Origin: Turritopsis dohrnii
Lineage: Eukaryota > Cnidaria > Hydrozoa > Anthoathecata > Oceaniidae
Direction: 5' to 3'
Length of the DNA stretch: 64,000 nt
Assembly: GCA_027922465.2 (NCBI GenBank)
Contig: BQMF02000103.1
Location: 620,001 to 684,000 of the forward strand
Positions 35,695 to 46,744 of the stretch are shown one piece after another. The notes under the pieces were generated by a model. The model was not told where the DNA came from and ran no database searches. It worked only from the letters and a program-made list of their open reading frames with translations. How positions within the stretch are numbered: the stretch's first letter is position 1; the number at the start of each line of letters is the position of its first letter. The translations under genes were made by a program, and so were the position numbers.

Positions 35695-35770
35695 GAGTTT
35701 AGACACAATGACTAAGCTGCAGATAGCGTAAAAACAGAAATTCGGGAAAGATCTCTACGAAAGAGAGTGA
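35695..35770 (-). repeat. Dispersed repeat, third copy of the CCCGAATTTCTGTTTT family
   Basis: Complement reads AGATCTTTCCCGAATTTCTG and continues similar to 16688-16770. Confidence 0.55.
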
Positions 35771-36179
35771 TGCAATAATGCAATAATGTATTAATGTAAT
35801 ACTTTTGATCTGTCAAATTTAAAAGTGTCTGTAAACCTTATAGGATATAAAACTGATGAAAAGCAATTTTTTTAAAAGCAAAACAGGTAAAGTTTTTGGT
35901 ACTTTAACAAAACCTTTTACGTAAAAACTTTCTTCATTTGAATTTCTGATATCGTCAAAAACTCCACAGCTAAATGAACTTTGGGGTAATTTTAAAAGTA
36001 TATGCTTGTTTCAATACTCTACTCAGGCCGAATAAGCAGGCAGGAGTGTGTGGTTTTTCCATTGTTTTTCCACTTAGAATCCTTATATATGAGTCTCGAT
36101 AGCAGGTAAGAAGGTTTGAAAATCATATATTTACATTTGAATATCTTTTCTGTTAGGAAAGTCGCTAAAATCAACAACT

Positions 36180-36959
36180 ATGATAAACGCTCTTTTATAC
36201 ATCTGTCTCCTCAGTCTGGTTGCGTCTATACCTCCAATGATTGTCTTAATACTGGTGACTTTTCCTTGCATAAAGCATCAACATAAAATAACCATCTTGC
36301 AACTCATCATACCAAAAGATCTCCTTTCAACACACATCGTAAAATGGAGTGATGGTACAAGGGAAGCCTTACTTGTATATCGAAATAAGATCATTCAAAA
36401 GGAAGATACCTTGAAATCTATAAAGCTATTGGCATACGTTGCGTCGGGCATTCTTTTGATAACCCTACTCAATTTTATGCAATTTGCTTTTCTCGAGACT
36501 GAGTATGGATGTCCAGAACAAATAACTGTAGATCACAGTTGGAGCTGTTATGATATATATGCGCTGACATCGTTTGAATGCAGTAATCTCACTGATAATG
36601 TTTCATTTGAAGTCATGTGTTCTAAATCGACATTCAGACCAAGTTTAGCGGTTGGTATAGCTCTTGGAAGTTACCGTTTGTCCATTGTGATTTTGCAAGT
36701 TTTTGGTATAATCTGCGATAGTGTTCGAAAAAGGTACGGTATGATTTCAGTTTTTGTTTTTATTTTTGTTATAATTTTTATATATGCTGTAATAGTAATA
36801 TGTTTGAGACTTTTTGCAAATATAAGCTTTGCCATATACATACAGCATATACTGCCAGGATTGCTACTGATAGCGATCACTTGGCTGACAATAAGGATAG
36901 GAAGTGATAAGTTAATGCTTGTCTCACAACCTGTAGACGAAGTCTTTCTTGAAATATAA
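36180..36959 (+). CDS. Orphan multi-pass membrane protein
   Basis: Single uninterrupted frame of 259 residues from ATG 36180. Hydrophobic segments at about 5-30, 82-105, 158-180, 188-210 and 216-240 suggest five membrane passes, or a signal anchor plus four. A loop of about 50 residues between the second and third segments holds four Cys (111, 123, 134, 147) and two N-glycosylation sequons (NLT, NVS), so it is probably extracellular. A possible splice acceptor (CTGTTAG) lies 27 bp upstream of the ATG, so a 5' exon may exist. I do not recognise the family. No neighbouring gene suggests a pathway. Confidence 0.6.
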   Translation: MINALLYICLLSLVASIPPMIVLILVTFPCIKHQHKITILQLIIPKDLLSTHIVKWSDGTREALLVYRNKIIQKEDTLKSIKLLAYVASGILLITLLNFMQFAFLETEYGCPEQITVDHSWSCYDIYALTSFECSNLTDNVSFEVMCSKSTFRPSLAVGIALGSYRLSIVILQVFGIICDSVRKRYGMISVFVFIFVIIFIYAVIVICLRLFANISFAIYIQHILPGLLLIAITWLTIRIGSDKLMLVSQPVDEVFLEI

Positions 36960-38342
36960 GTTGAAGAAAACGTAGAAATTGAACTTAGACATAGCTAAAT
37001 TCATTGAAAATTTGTGGAGGACAGCTTCCTTCTTTTGGCATAATAGAAAAACATTCAAATAATAATTGAGAGTTTGGGGTGTAGGGAAATTTCACATTGT
37101 TGGACTCCTCAACTTCTTTTCAGTGGCTTTTCACACACATATATGTGTGACGACAATTCTTTTTAAATTACTACACATTACTTCAATCCTTATGGGCAAG
37201 ATCACATTAGACACGAAGAATCTTAAGGAACACCAACTTGAGTTAAAATACGTAAAATCACCTTATTTCTGTTGTCAGCATGACTTGATAATGTAGTTTT
37301 TTTTAAAAGTTAGTAGTTTTTTTTGTTGTGGATATTACGTGCGAGTATGCTAATAATGAAATTATCTTACGAAATTTTGACAATGGCGTCATCAGAATCA
37401 GATTTTCTTACTAAACAACTTCTACATATAACGAAACTTTTCCCTACATCATGTTACCATTGTTCTCCGCTGCCGTTGCAACTACTTAAAACCTCTATAG
37501 CTATTATAAAATCTATATCTTGTAATAGCTAAGAATCACTATATGAAGTCTCGTTGTGTTCATTTAACCTTTATTTATTAAATTATGTTTTTACTTTTTT
37601 TTTTATGTGCGCGTGATAATTATTTTATTTTCATTTTTTCCATGGGTAATTATTTTAATTAAATAAAGTAATTATCTTTTATTGAAGATATTCCCACATA
37701 TATTCCGAGTTTCTCTTTATGTTAAATTTTATTCTCCTACAATCCTTTACGCAACACTTATTATATAGTAACTCGCAATTTTACAGTTAGATTCAAAAAT
37801 AAAGTCATCATGTGAATTGTACATCCCTTAAGAAATTTTCAAGGCCTGTAAAGTGATCTAGTGTAATCTTTGCATTTTCATAAATCTTTCTGCGATCTCA
37901 ACACTCTATTGACGTGAATTTCCACAATTTCCATCATTTATACTTGTTTTCAAATGTTTTGTCCTCTAGTTCTTTAATTATCTGGACGCAAAATGCTAAG
38001 ATTCTTACAACTGTGTTCTTAACTTGTACGCTCCGTGCGTCAGTTACGAACCAATCAGTAAGATTGATTGGTCGCTCTTCTTTTCAATCATGTAAATAAA
38101 AACATAATAAATTTCCGTTTATTCCTGTCTCTACTTATCCTTCCACTGGTTAAAATTTATACACTGACATGATAGTAGGTAACACAAAATTCAATAGCAA
38201 TCATGCAGAAACAGAAGTAATTGATGACTGACAACAGGATCAGAAATCAGGTTTAATTTGAAAAAATTAATTTAACTTTCATATTCAGTACATGCACAGG
38301 TAAACGGCTTTGTCTGTCTTATTTCTATATCGCATTTGTACG
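36960..38342. other. 3' flank of the membrane protein gene, no other gene
   Basis: An AATAAA-like polyadenylation word lies near 37670. Short frames at 37066, 37323 and 37914 show no pattern. Confidence 0.4.
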
Positions 38343-38630
38343 AGGGATTGTTTACAAATGACGTCAACCATTTTTAGCCCCTCTACCCCCTCCATCAACC
38401 TACATCAAATTTGTTCTAACCTCTACTCCCTAGTTGCCGTCATCTTTTGAAAATAGGCCCCTGAGTCGAAGTATTCATACATAGTTTTAAACTCAATTGA
38501 AATTTATTAGAAAAATCAAGAGTTTGAAAATGGAGAATGTTGACGTCAACAGTAGTGTCACCCATCCCCTCAACCACTGATGATAACCCTCCGCTCCCCC
38601 AATGGTTGACGTCATTTGTGAACAATCCCT
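38343..38630. mobile_element. 288-bp MITE with 30-bp inverted ends
   Basis: AGGGATTGTTTACAAATGAC at the left and AATGGTTGACGTCATTTGTG leading to AACAATCCCT at the right pair over 30 bp with two mismatches. Flanks TTTGTACG and AATTGTAG are only loosely similar, so the target duplication is not certain. Confidence 0.75.
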
Positions 38631-40384
38631 AATTGTAGGTAATACCTGAATTATTTTGAAGCTGAAGTATACCTGGTACGTGTTTAATTCTTATAGTCAC
38701 AAGGTATCAAGGACTTCATGTGACAGATGGTAGATCAACATTAATCAAATATGGTCTGGCCATTTTTATCTCATGTATGTCAATGAAAATTTGAAAAATT
38801 GAAAAAATTGAATACGAAACGATAAAAATAAACTAATAGTGAAATATTCGTATCAAACCTTCATGAGTTCAATAATGACTTTTCCATAATAAAATACCAC
38901 ACCAAACCTGTCACACTTTAATGCTATACCTAAAACTGAATTCAGATAATATCAGTCTTAAGCATAGCATTTAGTTTGTTCTTGTTTTTAGATACTATCA
39001 ATGGAATTAAGTGTACGAAAAAGGGTATTACACATCAGTCGGTGTATACCATGAAACATTTGCTGCAATTACGATGTTCCTGAATAAGGGTGAAAACGTC
39101 AACAAAACCGCACCGCTAGTGTCCGAAAATCATACCATTCAAAATTTATTTCCTAAAATTGTCCATTTTATTAAACTAATCAAAATGGAATCATAAAATC
39201 ATTTTCATCTTTGTGTTCTTCTTTCGAGCCTTTTCGTGCGAATATAGGTTACCATAAATCTATGAATGACTATGCTCACATTGCATATTAAAACAAGAGC
39301 CAGATGGCGCAAAACGGTAGCAGCAAAAGTACTTGCCACAAGAATATTTTTAAAGTTCTTAAACGTTTTGTAAACGTTATTTCTTGAGATATCTTACTGG
39401 TGGAAAACAGCCATAAACGATAATATAATGTTTAAACTTACTAACTCGTGTAAATAGGGTCTAATCGTAACACACCAGCAATTTAATTTATTAGAAGACA
39501 AAAGAATTATACATGCATGAGCTGTTTATAACGTACGTTTTTTTTATAAGAGCTTATGTAGAAAAAAAACTCGTTTCTTCGAAAAACAAATGTATGTTTT
39601 GAATTATAATTTCTTGAAACCGAAAATGAATTCGAGCAGATAACTGCCTTTTTTTAACTCGATTTTTGAAAACCTAGATGATAAAAGACAGAACAGATAA
39701 CTAACAAACGTAGAATGTAACAAGAAAGTCTGATCTGTGCTTTACTGACACGAAAAACATATCTATTTTCAAGTGCCAAAGTACATTGATTCAGTACCGT
39801 AAGTAACTAAAAGTCCCAGTTTTATGTAGACCTATTTGATTAATATCCATTCCTTCATCAATTAAGTGATAAAATATCAAAGAAAACGTATTTTAAATGT
39901 ATGTGATTGAAAACCTTCGAAAATTCAAAAGGCTGCGTTCGTTCATTAGAATGTATATTATGTTGAATATGAACTGCATCAACTTAATCGAAAGACAAAA
40001 TTTAAACAGGTGAATATAATTTTTTGACAAGCCTTTCTTGAAGTATGAAAGGAAATTCTTAGAATGTGAATTAAAATTCCTGGAATTGGGCTGAAAATGA
40101 GCAACTATTTCATTGGAAAAACGTTCAAATTTACTTGAACAAAAATAAACAAAACAAGCTAAATTCATAATTGGTACATACGACTCAGAAAGTAGTTGTT
40201 TCATGATTCTGATAGCTTTAACATGTTTAAATTGTTTTCACATTTTACGTAGTTTTAACCAGCAACTTCTTCACTTTGGGAGAGAATGAAGATGGATCTT
40301 CAGGCTAATTAGCCACTACTAGATACTAATAAAGTTCATAAATTGTTGATGCAGAATACATACTAATCTATATACCAATACCCG
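38631..40384. other. Intergenic, no gene recognised
   Basis: Frames at 39011-39196 and 39893-40204 show no known pattern. Confidence 0.4.
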
Positions 40385-40540
40385 ATTCTCTGTTTGTTTG
40401 TTTGTTTGTGTGTTTGTCTGTCAGACAAAATGGTAGATGTGGAACTTTGACGTCTTGGTGTCTATATATTAATAGCCGATTCTCTGTTTGTCTGTTTGTT
40501 TGTCTGTCACGCAAAATGGTAGATTGAGTTGTGAGCGAAA
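40385..40540. repeat. Two tandem copies of a TTTG/TCTG-rich repeat end
   Basis: CGATTCTCTGTTTGTTTG... followed by AAAATGGTAGAT occurs at 40382 and again at 40479. A third copy is at 52968-53045, and the complement ends the repeat at 8845-8860. Confidence 0.75.
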
Positions 40541-41234
40541 TTATTTCTTTTTTTGTGTGCGACGTGAGTTCGAAGAAAATACATTGCAACCCCAATCGAA
40601 CGTGACTTTTTTTGGCTGATGAACTAATAGGAATAACGTTTTGTTTTTATTATTATTGTTAGTTTTATATTCCACGTTGACTTGGCTTTGAAAACAATAC
40701 ATCAACTAAATACAAAGAAACTAACTGATTAAACATTTTGGACAAAAAGCAGCAGTGGCAGAACGTGGCAGCATGTGCGCTTTACCAGTGTATCCTAACG
40801 TATCCTTGCCTTACTGCCTGGACGGGTGAACATTTTTTCGAGCAATCAAAATGTTTAAAAACCGATAGGTAAAAAAAGAGTATCATGAAACAAAATGTTT
40901 TTTTGCTTTTCTTTTAATAATTTAATTTCTTTTTATAAAGCTCTTCTGATCGAACGTTTTTTTATTCTCTTTATTCATTTAGCACGTGCCTTTTTTCTCT
41001 CCTCCCGTGTGAACTTTTTAAGAAGAGAAACCATTTTCCCCCTGTTTGATAGCACCCATGTTAGAGCGCGTAACTTTTTTAAAACAAAAGCTAATAAAAA
41101 GTTTTTTTCTCTCTACGTTTTGAGTGTATTGTTGTACTGATCAACGATTGTTTTAAAAAACAAATAACACATCATGAAATTTTGGTTTTTTTGGAACCAT
41201 TGTTTAAACTGATATTTGATATTTGATTTCGAAT
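40541..41234. other. Spacer, nothing identified
   Basis: An 81-codon frame at 40895-41140 is low complexity. Confidence 0.35.
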
Positions 41235-41525
41235 CTGCCTCTAGGGCTAACTGACGTTATCTGGGGTCCGCGATACAGGCGATGGGGTGACGAAAAATTT
41301 GGGTCTAATTTTTTTGGGAGGGGTCTGTGACGTCATATAAATCTTTGAAGAATGATATCTCTGTAACGGTTGATCGTAGCGGAACGATCCCATACATTTT
41401 TTTGATCAGGTTTTCGAGCTCTACAACATGGTAACACTTTCGGTTGCCAATTCCTTAATTTTATTTTTCGTGAAGTCAACGCATGCTGAACATGGGCGGC
41501 GAGCGACGCCGCCTTGGCGGCTAGT
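41235..41525 (-). repeat. Dispersed repeat, partner of 8555-8860
   Basis: Complement matches 8555-8860 block by block. It starts with a GC-rich palindromic patch (GCCGCCTTGGCGGC, near 41508). Confidence 0.65.
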
Positions 41526-42329
41526 TATTTTATGATTATTGATCTTTTTTTCCTTCTTTTTTTTAAGTAAGTAACTCTTTATTGGCCAAAATTAAAATTC
41601 ATAAATAATTACAAAACAACAGATTAAGGCAGGAAGACCACCGCAATAGTAAATACTAGACAGAGGTGGTGGCCACCCTGGAATGATAAAAGTAACAATT
41701 AAAATAAACAAATAAGTGCATAAATAAAAAATAAACCAAAGACAGAAATATATTTTTAAAAAAAGAAACAACAGACCTAGGTCTTACTTTCGTGTAGGAT
41801 AGGAATGGTCAAGCTTTTTAAAATCGAAAGTATTGTAAAGGTCAGACAGAAGTTCATGAATAAAACATCGGTGGATAAACAGAATATTGAGGAGTTTAAC
41901 GTAGTCAAAGATGGTGAGTAACATCAGCCTTGAAAAGATCTGGGCAGAGGGGGATCTGGGTGGAGAAAAGGAAATGAGTCTTACTGCATACTTTTGAAGT
42001 ATTCATGCGTGCTAAGTGTTATACTAATAGTTCTCACTATTGTGAATGCAATGAATATACAGACTAAACTGATCTAAGCTTAAACATCTGAAAGTCTGCA
42101 TAAAACTTTGTTACTTTTTGTTATCTCTTAGGCCTAAGCTACACTAATGCTAACATACCTTTTAAAAGGTGTAAATGACGCTTAAGTAAAAATAACAGGA
42201 AAGTATTTAATGAAAGCACAAGAATATTTTGTGTGACGTGTGTGAACTGTAACCATGGATACTTTGTTATATCACGAAAAGTTGGAGGATGATGATGAAC
42301 AAAATCGAACACTGACTTTCACTTATCTC

Positions 42330-43340
42330 GGGTGATATTTTGAATTAAAAAATTCTGTTGGACGGAATTTGATACTTTGAGAATCTTTTAAAACTGACTG
42401 GTGTATAATAAGTACCGTGGCTGATTTGGCCCATTCGTTACGAGTTTTAATAACTGTCGCTGAAAGTTGTTCCCAAACTGGCGGCCGCCAGTTGTAATAC
42501 GCGGTCGCCAGTTATAACACGCGGCCGCCAGTTTTAACATGCGATTGCTTTTGTAATACGCGGCCGCCAGTTTTGGAACGACTTTCAGCGACAGCTATTA
42601 AAACTCGTAACAAATGAACCAAATCAGCCACGGTAAATAAGTGAAAATTGTTAAAGTTATGTGAAACGTAACCAGTTGAACTTTAAATTAAGCCTTTAGT
42701 ATTTACATTTGCCTAACTGCTACCGTAACAGTTCAAATTTTAGTAAGTCTGTTGGATGAAATAGATAGAATTTATGCAATGAAACTTTTTAGCAACCAGT
42801 CAAGTTCCTCCTCAAATAATAAACAAATGCGAGTGATTAGTTTATAATGCACAACTTAGATCTCTTTAGAACATTATCTTGTGAAAATTATATCCATATT
42901 GAAAATTCTAAGAATAAGATTGGTATGATGTCTGTTGAATGGAATCTGTTGGACGGAGCGATTGCAACAAATTTGTCAAGTAAATATATTCAAGATTACA
43001 ATAGCTAAAACTTGATTTATTTACTATCAGTTAATTTTGATGGTATTTGAGATCTTGATAAAAATAAAATAAAAACATTTTTAAATGTATAAAACTTCCA
43101 ACTAGCTTTACAAACTTAACTCAATTTTACGATGAAATTTATGGACGGTTAGTATTTTTCATCCAACAGACCGGTATTTAAATTCCTAAAGGAACATGAT
43201 TACAAAGAACTATAAAAACTTTAGAAGGAGTGTTGCATTTAATCATTTATGTAAATTTAGTATGTATTGGTTATAATCTTTGTCATAAATTGAGTGAATC
43301 TCATTTTTCAGTGTTTGCAACACAATTCAAAATATCACCC
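42330..43340. mobile_element. 1.0-kb box-bearing TIR element inside repeat A
   Basis: Inverted ends GGGTGATATTTTGAATT (42330-42346 and 43324-43340). Repeat A copy 1 provides the empty site (its complement reads CTATCTCGTGAAAC against CTTATCTC/element/TCATGAAAC here), leaving a TC overlap. Boxes: CTGTTGGACGGA at 42355 and 42946, variants at 42749 and 42932, and an opposite-strand variant at 43162. Confidence 0.65.
42413..42635. mobile_element. 223-bp palindromic MITE with GCGGCCGCCAGTT repeats
   Basis: Arms TACCGTGGCTGATTTGG... and complement pair over about 55 bp. The loop carries four direct GCGG(C/T)CGCCAGTT-type units. It sits within the box element. Confidence 0.82.
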
Positions 43341-44090
43341 TCATGAAACTACTATGCCTCGCTCGCTCACGCTTGCTGCGGGTAACAAGTTTCCTGTTGA
43401 GCCGAAATTTGACATGTATACCATAAATGATATCACATGATACAACCCAATCAAAACTTCTGCAGTAACAAAGTGAAGAATTTTTGAAAGTGCACCGTTA
43501 GTTCTTTTTTTAAGCTTGATTAGCTAATTGGGATGCATAGTAATCCCAGGTCAGGTGTTCATATATAAGCACCAAGTTATTTAATAAAACCACTGGGCTT
43601 CAGTAAAATGGAATTGAAAAATATTTGGGACATAACATTTAGGTGTTGTGTCGGCTTCTAAGCAGAAGAAACTCAGTTTTTGTAGAATTTAGGGAAATTT
43701 TTTTGGCATTCAGCCAATCTGATAAACGAGAAAGATCTCTACTAATAGCTTTACAAAGCGGCTCTAATGATTTTCCGAACTGAAACATATCGTTGTCTGC
43801 AAAATGTGTGACTTACGAAGCACAATGCAGGTCATTTATACATAACAAGAATAACAAAGGTCGAAGAACGTAACCTTCAGGGACATAATGATAACGCGTT
43901 TGAGTTCTGAGTTCCAACCAAATTGGAATCGATTATCGAGGTATGAGCGAATCTAGTGATTCGCAAGCCCTCTAATACCATAATGGCAAAATTTGTAGCA
44001 AAAGATGTTATGATCAACTGCATCGAAGGCTTTTTGTAGATCGACAAATATACACCATCAGGAAAGGAAATAATGTGAGAGTACTTGAGT

Positions 44091-45244
44091 TTTGCGAATA
44101 TATTTTCTATATTCGAAAAAAGGAACTAGATATATACTGGCAACCCGAATGAATGTGTCATATTCGCTTTTCTCGTGTGCAAATCCCGTGACGAAAAATT
44201 AAATCACCGAATTGGAAACAATGGTTCCCTTGTGACGATAAAACATAAAGACTGACGTCACACCACGTACTACTATATAATAATCGTAAAAAACCGGATG
44301 GCCTAACGAAAAATATGACCACGATTAAGAAGATTTTGACCGTAAAATTCAACAAAATTTATCACTGTCTAAAATAAAAGTGTGTCACGCACTCGCTATT
44401 ATATATAAGATAGAGAGAGAGAAAAAAAAAAAAAATAAATTCGAACTCGCGATTTATCCCGAAAATAAGAACTGCAAAAAAAAGAGTAAGGAGAGTAATC
44501 TTCATTCCGTCAATTTGCAACTAGTAGTTGACGCACAGCCAGAAAAAATGAATTTAACATGCAGGAATGCTAATGTAAATTCAGGCAAAAGTTCTTGATG
44601 GACCTCTACTTTGAGAAATTAAAAGAATAGTATACTGAAGTATGGCATGACTTGGATTCGAACGACTTGCTAACATTTAACGTTACAAGATCCTAGCTTC
44701 AATATCAGAGTTCGAGTAAATAACTCTTTTTGTAACTAAAACTACAAAGATAATGTAACAATGAAGATACAATTTTCTAAAAACAACTGTTAAAGAAACG
44801 AGTACCGGGTGTACCAAAAAAAACGTGCCTAAAATTGAAATTTTGACGTAGCTTTTTGTATTTACTCTTAAGACTTTAAACTTTCCAGATATGATCGGTA
44901 GCCTATTATTGTCCTTCCCTGAAAGTTTCATGTGTATTTCATTTTTACTTTTTGAGATATGGATATTTTACAAAAAGGTATGAAAAATCAATTGTTTATA
45001 GAATTGACGTCAGTTTTTTTACGGATAGAAAATTGAGATACATTTATTTTTCTACTAGAACACAACACATGAAATATACCTTTTTTTTACTAAACATCTG
45101 CCATTATGATTAAACAACTAAATGTCTAATTTGAATCAATTCATATCATCTCACAATAGGATTCTCTCGATAGGAAAGTATTTTCTAAATGTTTTTTCCC
45201 GCTATTATTAAATTCTAGATAAACTCTTAACATTTATCAATAAA
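44091..45244. other. No gene; possible decayed transposon ends
   Basis: 44806 reads CGGGTGTACCAAAAAAAACG, similar to some Tc1/mariner ends, but no partner end was found. A GATTCGAACG motif at 44654 is B-box-like, without a matching A-box. Confidence 0.35.
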
Positions 45245-45347
45245 TAATCATTTTCACGGGGACAGTGAAAGCGAGTACTGTGTTACAACACCCTTGCACT
45301 ATTACGCCTCCTCCTACTCCTCCTACTGCCGAAAAGGCAATTTAGAA
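45245..45347 (-). repeat. Partner of the GTAGGAGGAG repeat at 3458
   Basis: Complement reads GCAGTAGGAGGAGTAGGAGG, then GGGTGTTG, CTCGCTTTCAC, ATGATTATT in the same order as 3466-3560. Confidence 0.6.
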
Positions 45348-45991
45348 TCTGTGAAATCCCCATTACGAAAATATATAAATTGTAGTAAACGTACGCAGGC
45401 CAGGATTTTTAAAAAGCTTATTAAAACATTCAATAACTTATTGTTTTAAATATATACATACATATAAATAAAATACATATATATACATATTACCACTTAC
45501 AAAAAAATGGATCTTGCCCCCTAAAGCAAAACAAAAAGAAGGATTCCAGTTACTGTTAACTCAAAGTATCACTTTTATCAAATTTAGTTTTTCTTGAGAG
45601 TGCGGGGAGGTGGGTTGAACTACCTAGCGAGAATGGTGTATACCCATGAAAGGAGAAATGCTTATTTTTAATACCCACTATTAGATCTAAATAGACTTGA
45701 AGGATTTATCTAACAGAAATTATTAAAGTTTTGTTAACAAACGATTCTCCATAAGATGGACATGATACCGTTCACCCTTTTTTTAATTACCAGGCTGCCC
45801 CTGCGATTTAGTTTGATGAAGGCGCCTTTAAAATATACAGGATACGTTTTAATTAGTAATCCATTGAATTCAGGCAGAATAATTGCGACCCATATCATAT
45901 CTGACACCACGCAGTTCCTAATCTTTCGTTTGAGTGCCTTCATGTTGAGATTAGATGAATTATTTACGAAGTGTTTTTCGTGTTCAAAATT
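45348..45991. other. 3' flank of the hypothetical gene, AT-rich
   Basis: Only AT-rich simple sequence (45450-45490) is visible. Confidence 0.4.
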
Positions 45992-46744
45992 TTAACACAT
46001 CCACATTTCTTCAAGATGATGAACCAATAAGTTATGTCTTACGATAGTTCCTAAATCACGATAGATCTCCTCAATCTCGAAACAAATAGCATTTCGACGT
46101 CCTTTATATCGCACATAGTTAATCATCTGTCGGCTGTATAATTTTTCAGCCTTCTGTTGTCCGTTGGAGTTCCTACTATATAAGCCGGTTGGTGTTTCTG
46201 GCAGCTTAACAACAGTGGGTATGTCATTGCAGCTCGGCACCAAAGCAGATAGATCTGTTAGATATTCTATTGTGTCATTGACCGGTATGGTGTCAGGCAA
46301 TGTGTTTGAAGTTGGCAGCAATTTTTCAGAATGTTCCTCCACCTGATTTGTATCGTTGCTGTTATTATCATAGGAACGTTTTTCCGTTTCCATGAAATCT
46401 GCCTGTTTTCCTCTTGAAGGCTGCAATGGCGTTTGAAGATTAGCTTTCTTAGCATTTGATATAGGAGGAAGAATGATGTAGTTTGGTGCAAACGATCCTC
46501 GATTAGTCAACTTCTCTAGTGTGTTCAACTCATTTGATATCCATTCTTGATTTAAAAAGTTGCACTTCTTGGACCTCAGATTAGGTCCGACTGGGGGCAA
46601 GTACAATTTTGTACTGCAACGAATTCTATTTGGTGGTAAAGCTGGAAAATCAGAGTTTCTGTTTGAATTAAGTTTCGTCGAAGTGTGTTTCTGTCTTTCA
46701 TTTTGCAAGCTTGGAAAGGAAGTAGTTGTGTCCTTTCTTGACAT
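45992..46744 (-). CDS. Hypothetical protein, probably a last exon
   Basis: The first ATG in frame is at 46744 (250 residues, stop at 45992). The frame extends 24 bp further up, where the minus strand reads TTGTATTTTCAG, a good splice acceptor; so 46755 is the likely exon start and upstream exons are likely. The first 170 residues are Ser/Asn/Pro-rich and probably disordered. The last 55 (QKAEKLYSRQMINYVRYKG, then FEIEEIYRDLGTIVRHNLL) look helical and more ordered. No family recognised. It is longer than expected by chance in this AT-rich DNA, which is the main support. Confidence 0.5.
   Translation of the reverse strand: MSRKDTTTSFPSLQNERQKHTSTKLNSNRNSDFPALPPNRIRCSTKLYLPPVGPNLRSKKCNFLNQEWISNELNTLEKLTNRGSFAPNYIILPPISNAKKANLQTPLQPSRGKQADFMETEKRSYDNNSNDTNQVEEHSEKLLPTSNTLPDTIPVNDTIEYLTDLSALVPSCNDIPTVVKLPETPTGLYSRNSNGQQKAEKLYSRQMINYVRYKGRRNAICFEIEEIYRDLGTIVRHNLLVHHLEEMWMC

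Larger units (their letters stand above)
42070..43386 (-). repeat. Dispersed repeat A, copy 2, inserted in the LINE
   Basis: Complement begins CCCGCAGCAAGCGTGAGCGA, immediately after LINE codons, and ends near GTTTAAGCTTAGATC. Contains the box element 42330-43340, which copy 1 lacks. Confidence 0.75.
41560..44090 (-). mobile_element. CR1/Jockey-like LINE 3' part, interrupted by nested insertions
   Basis: On the minus strand, 44090-43390 encodes degraded RT: FVDLQKAFDAVDHN, HYGIRGLANH, a broken ADD box (FADND), then SRLSDWLNAKKISLNSTKTE and HLTWDYYASQLA, up to ALSKILHFVTAEVLIGLYH. It resumes at about 42045-41760 with LQKYAVRLISF and FKKLDHSYPTR-like codons, then a 3' end with a (TTAC)-like run and oligo-A (T on the plus strand near 41553). 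Stops and frameshifts are many. Repeat A sits between the halves. Confidence 0.82.

Noticed and set aside
40741..40810. AGCAGCAGTGGCAGAACG resembling the tRNA-like relic at 9214
   Set aside because: No B-box follows; similarity is limited to the first 20 bases.
44640..44720. B-box-like GATTCGAACG suggesting a minus-strand tRNA
   Set aside because: No A-box at the right distance and no cloverleaf could be drawn.
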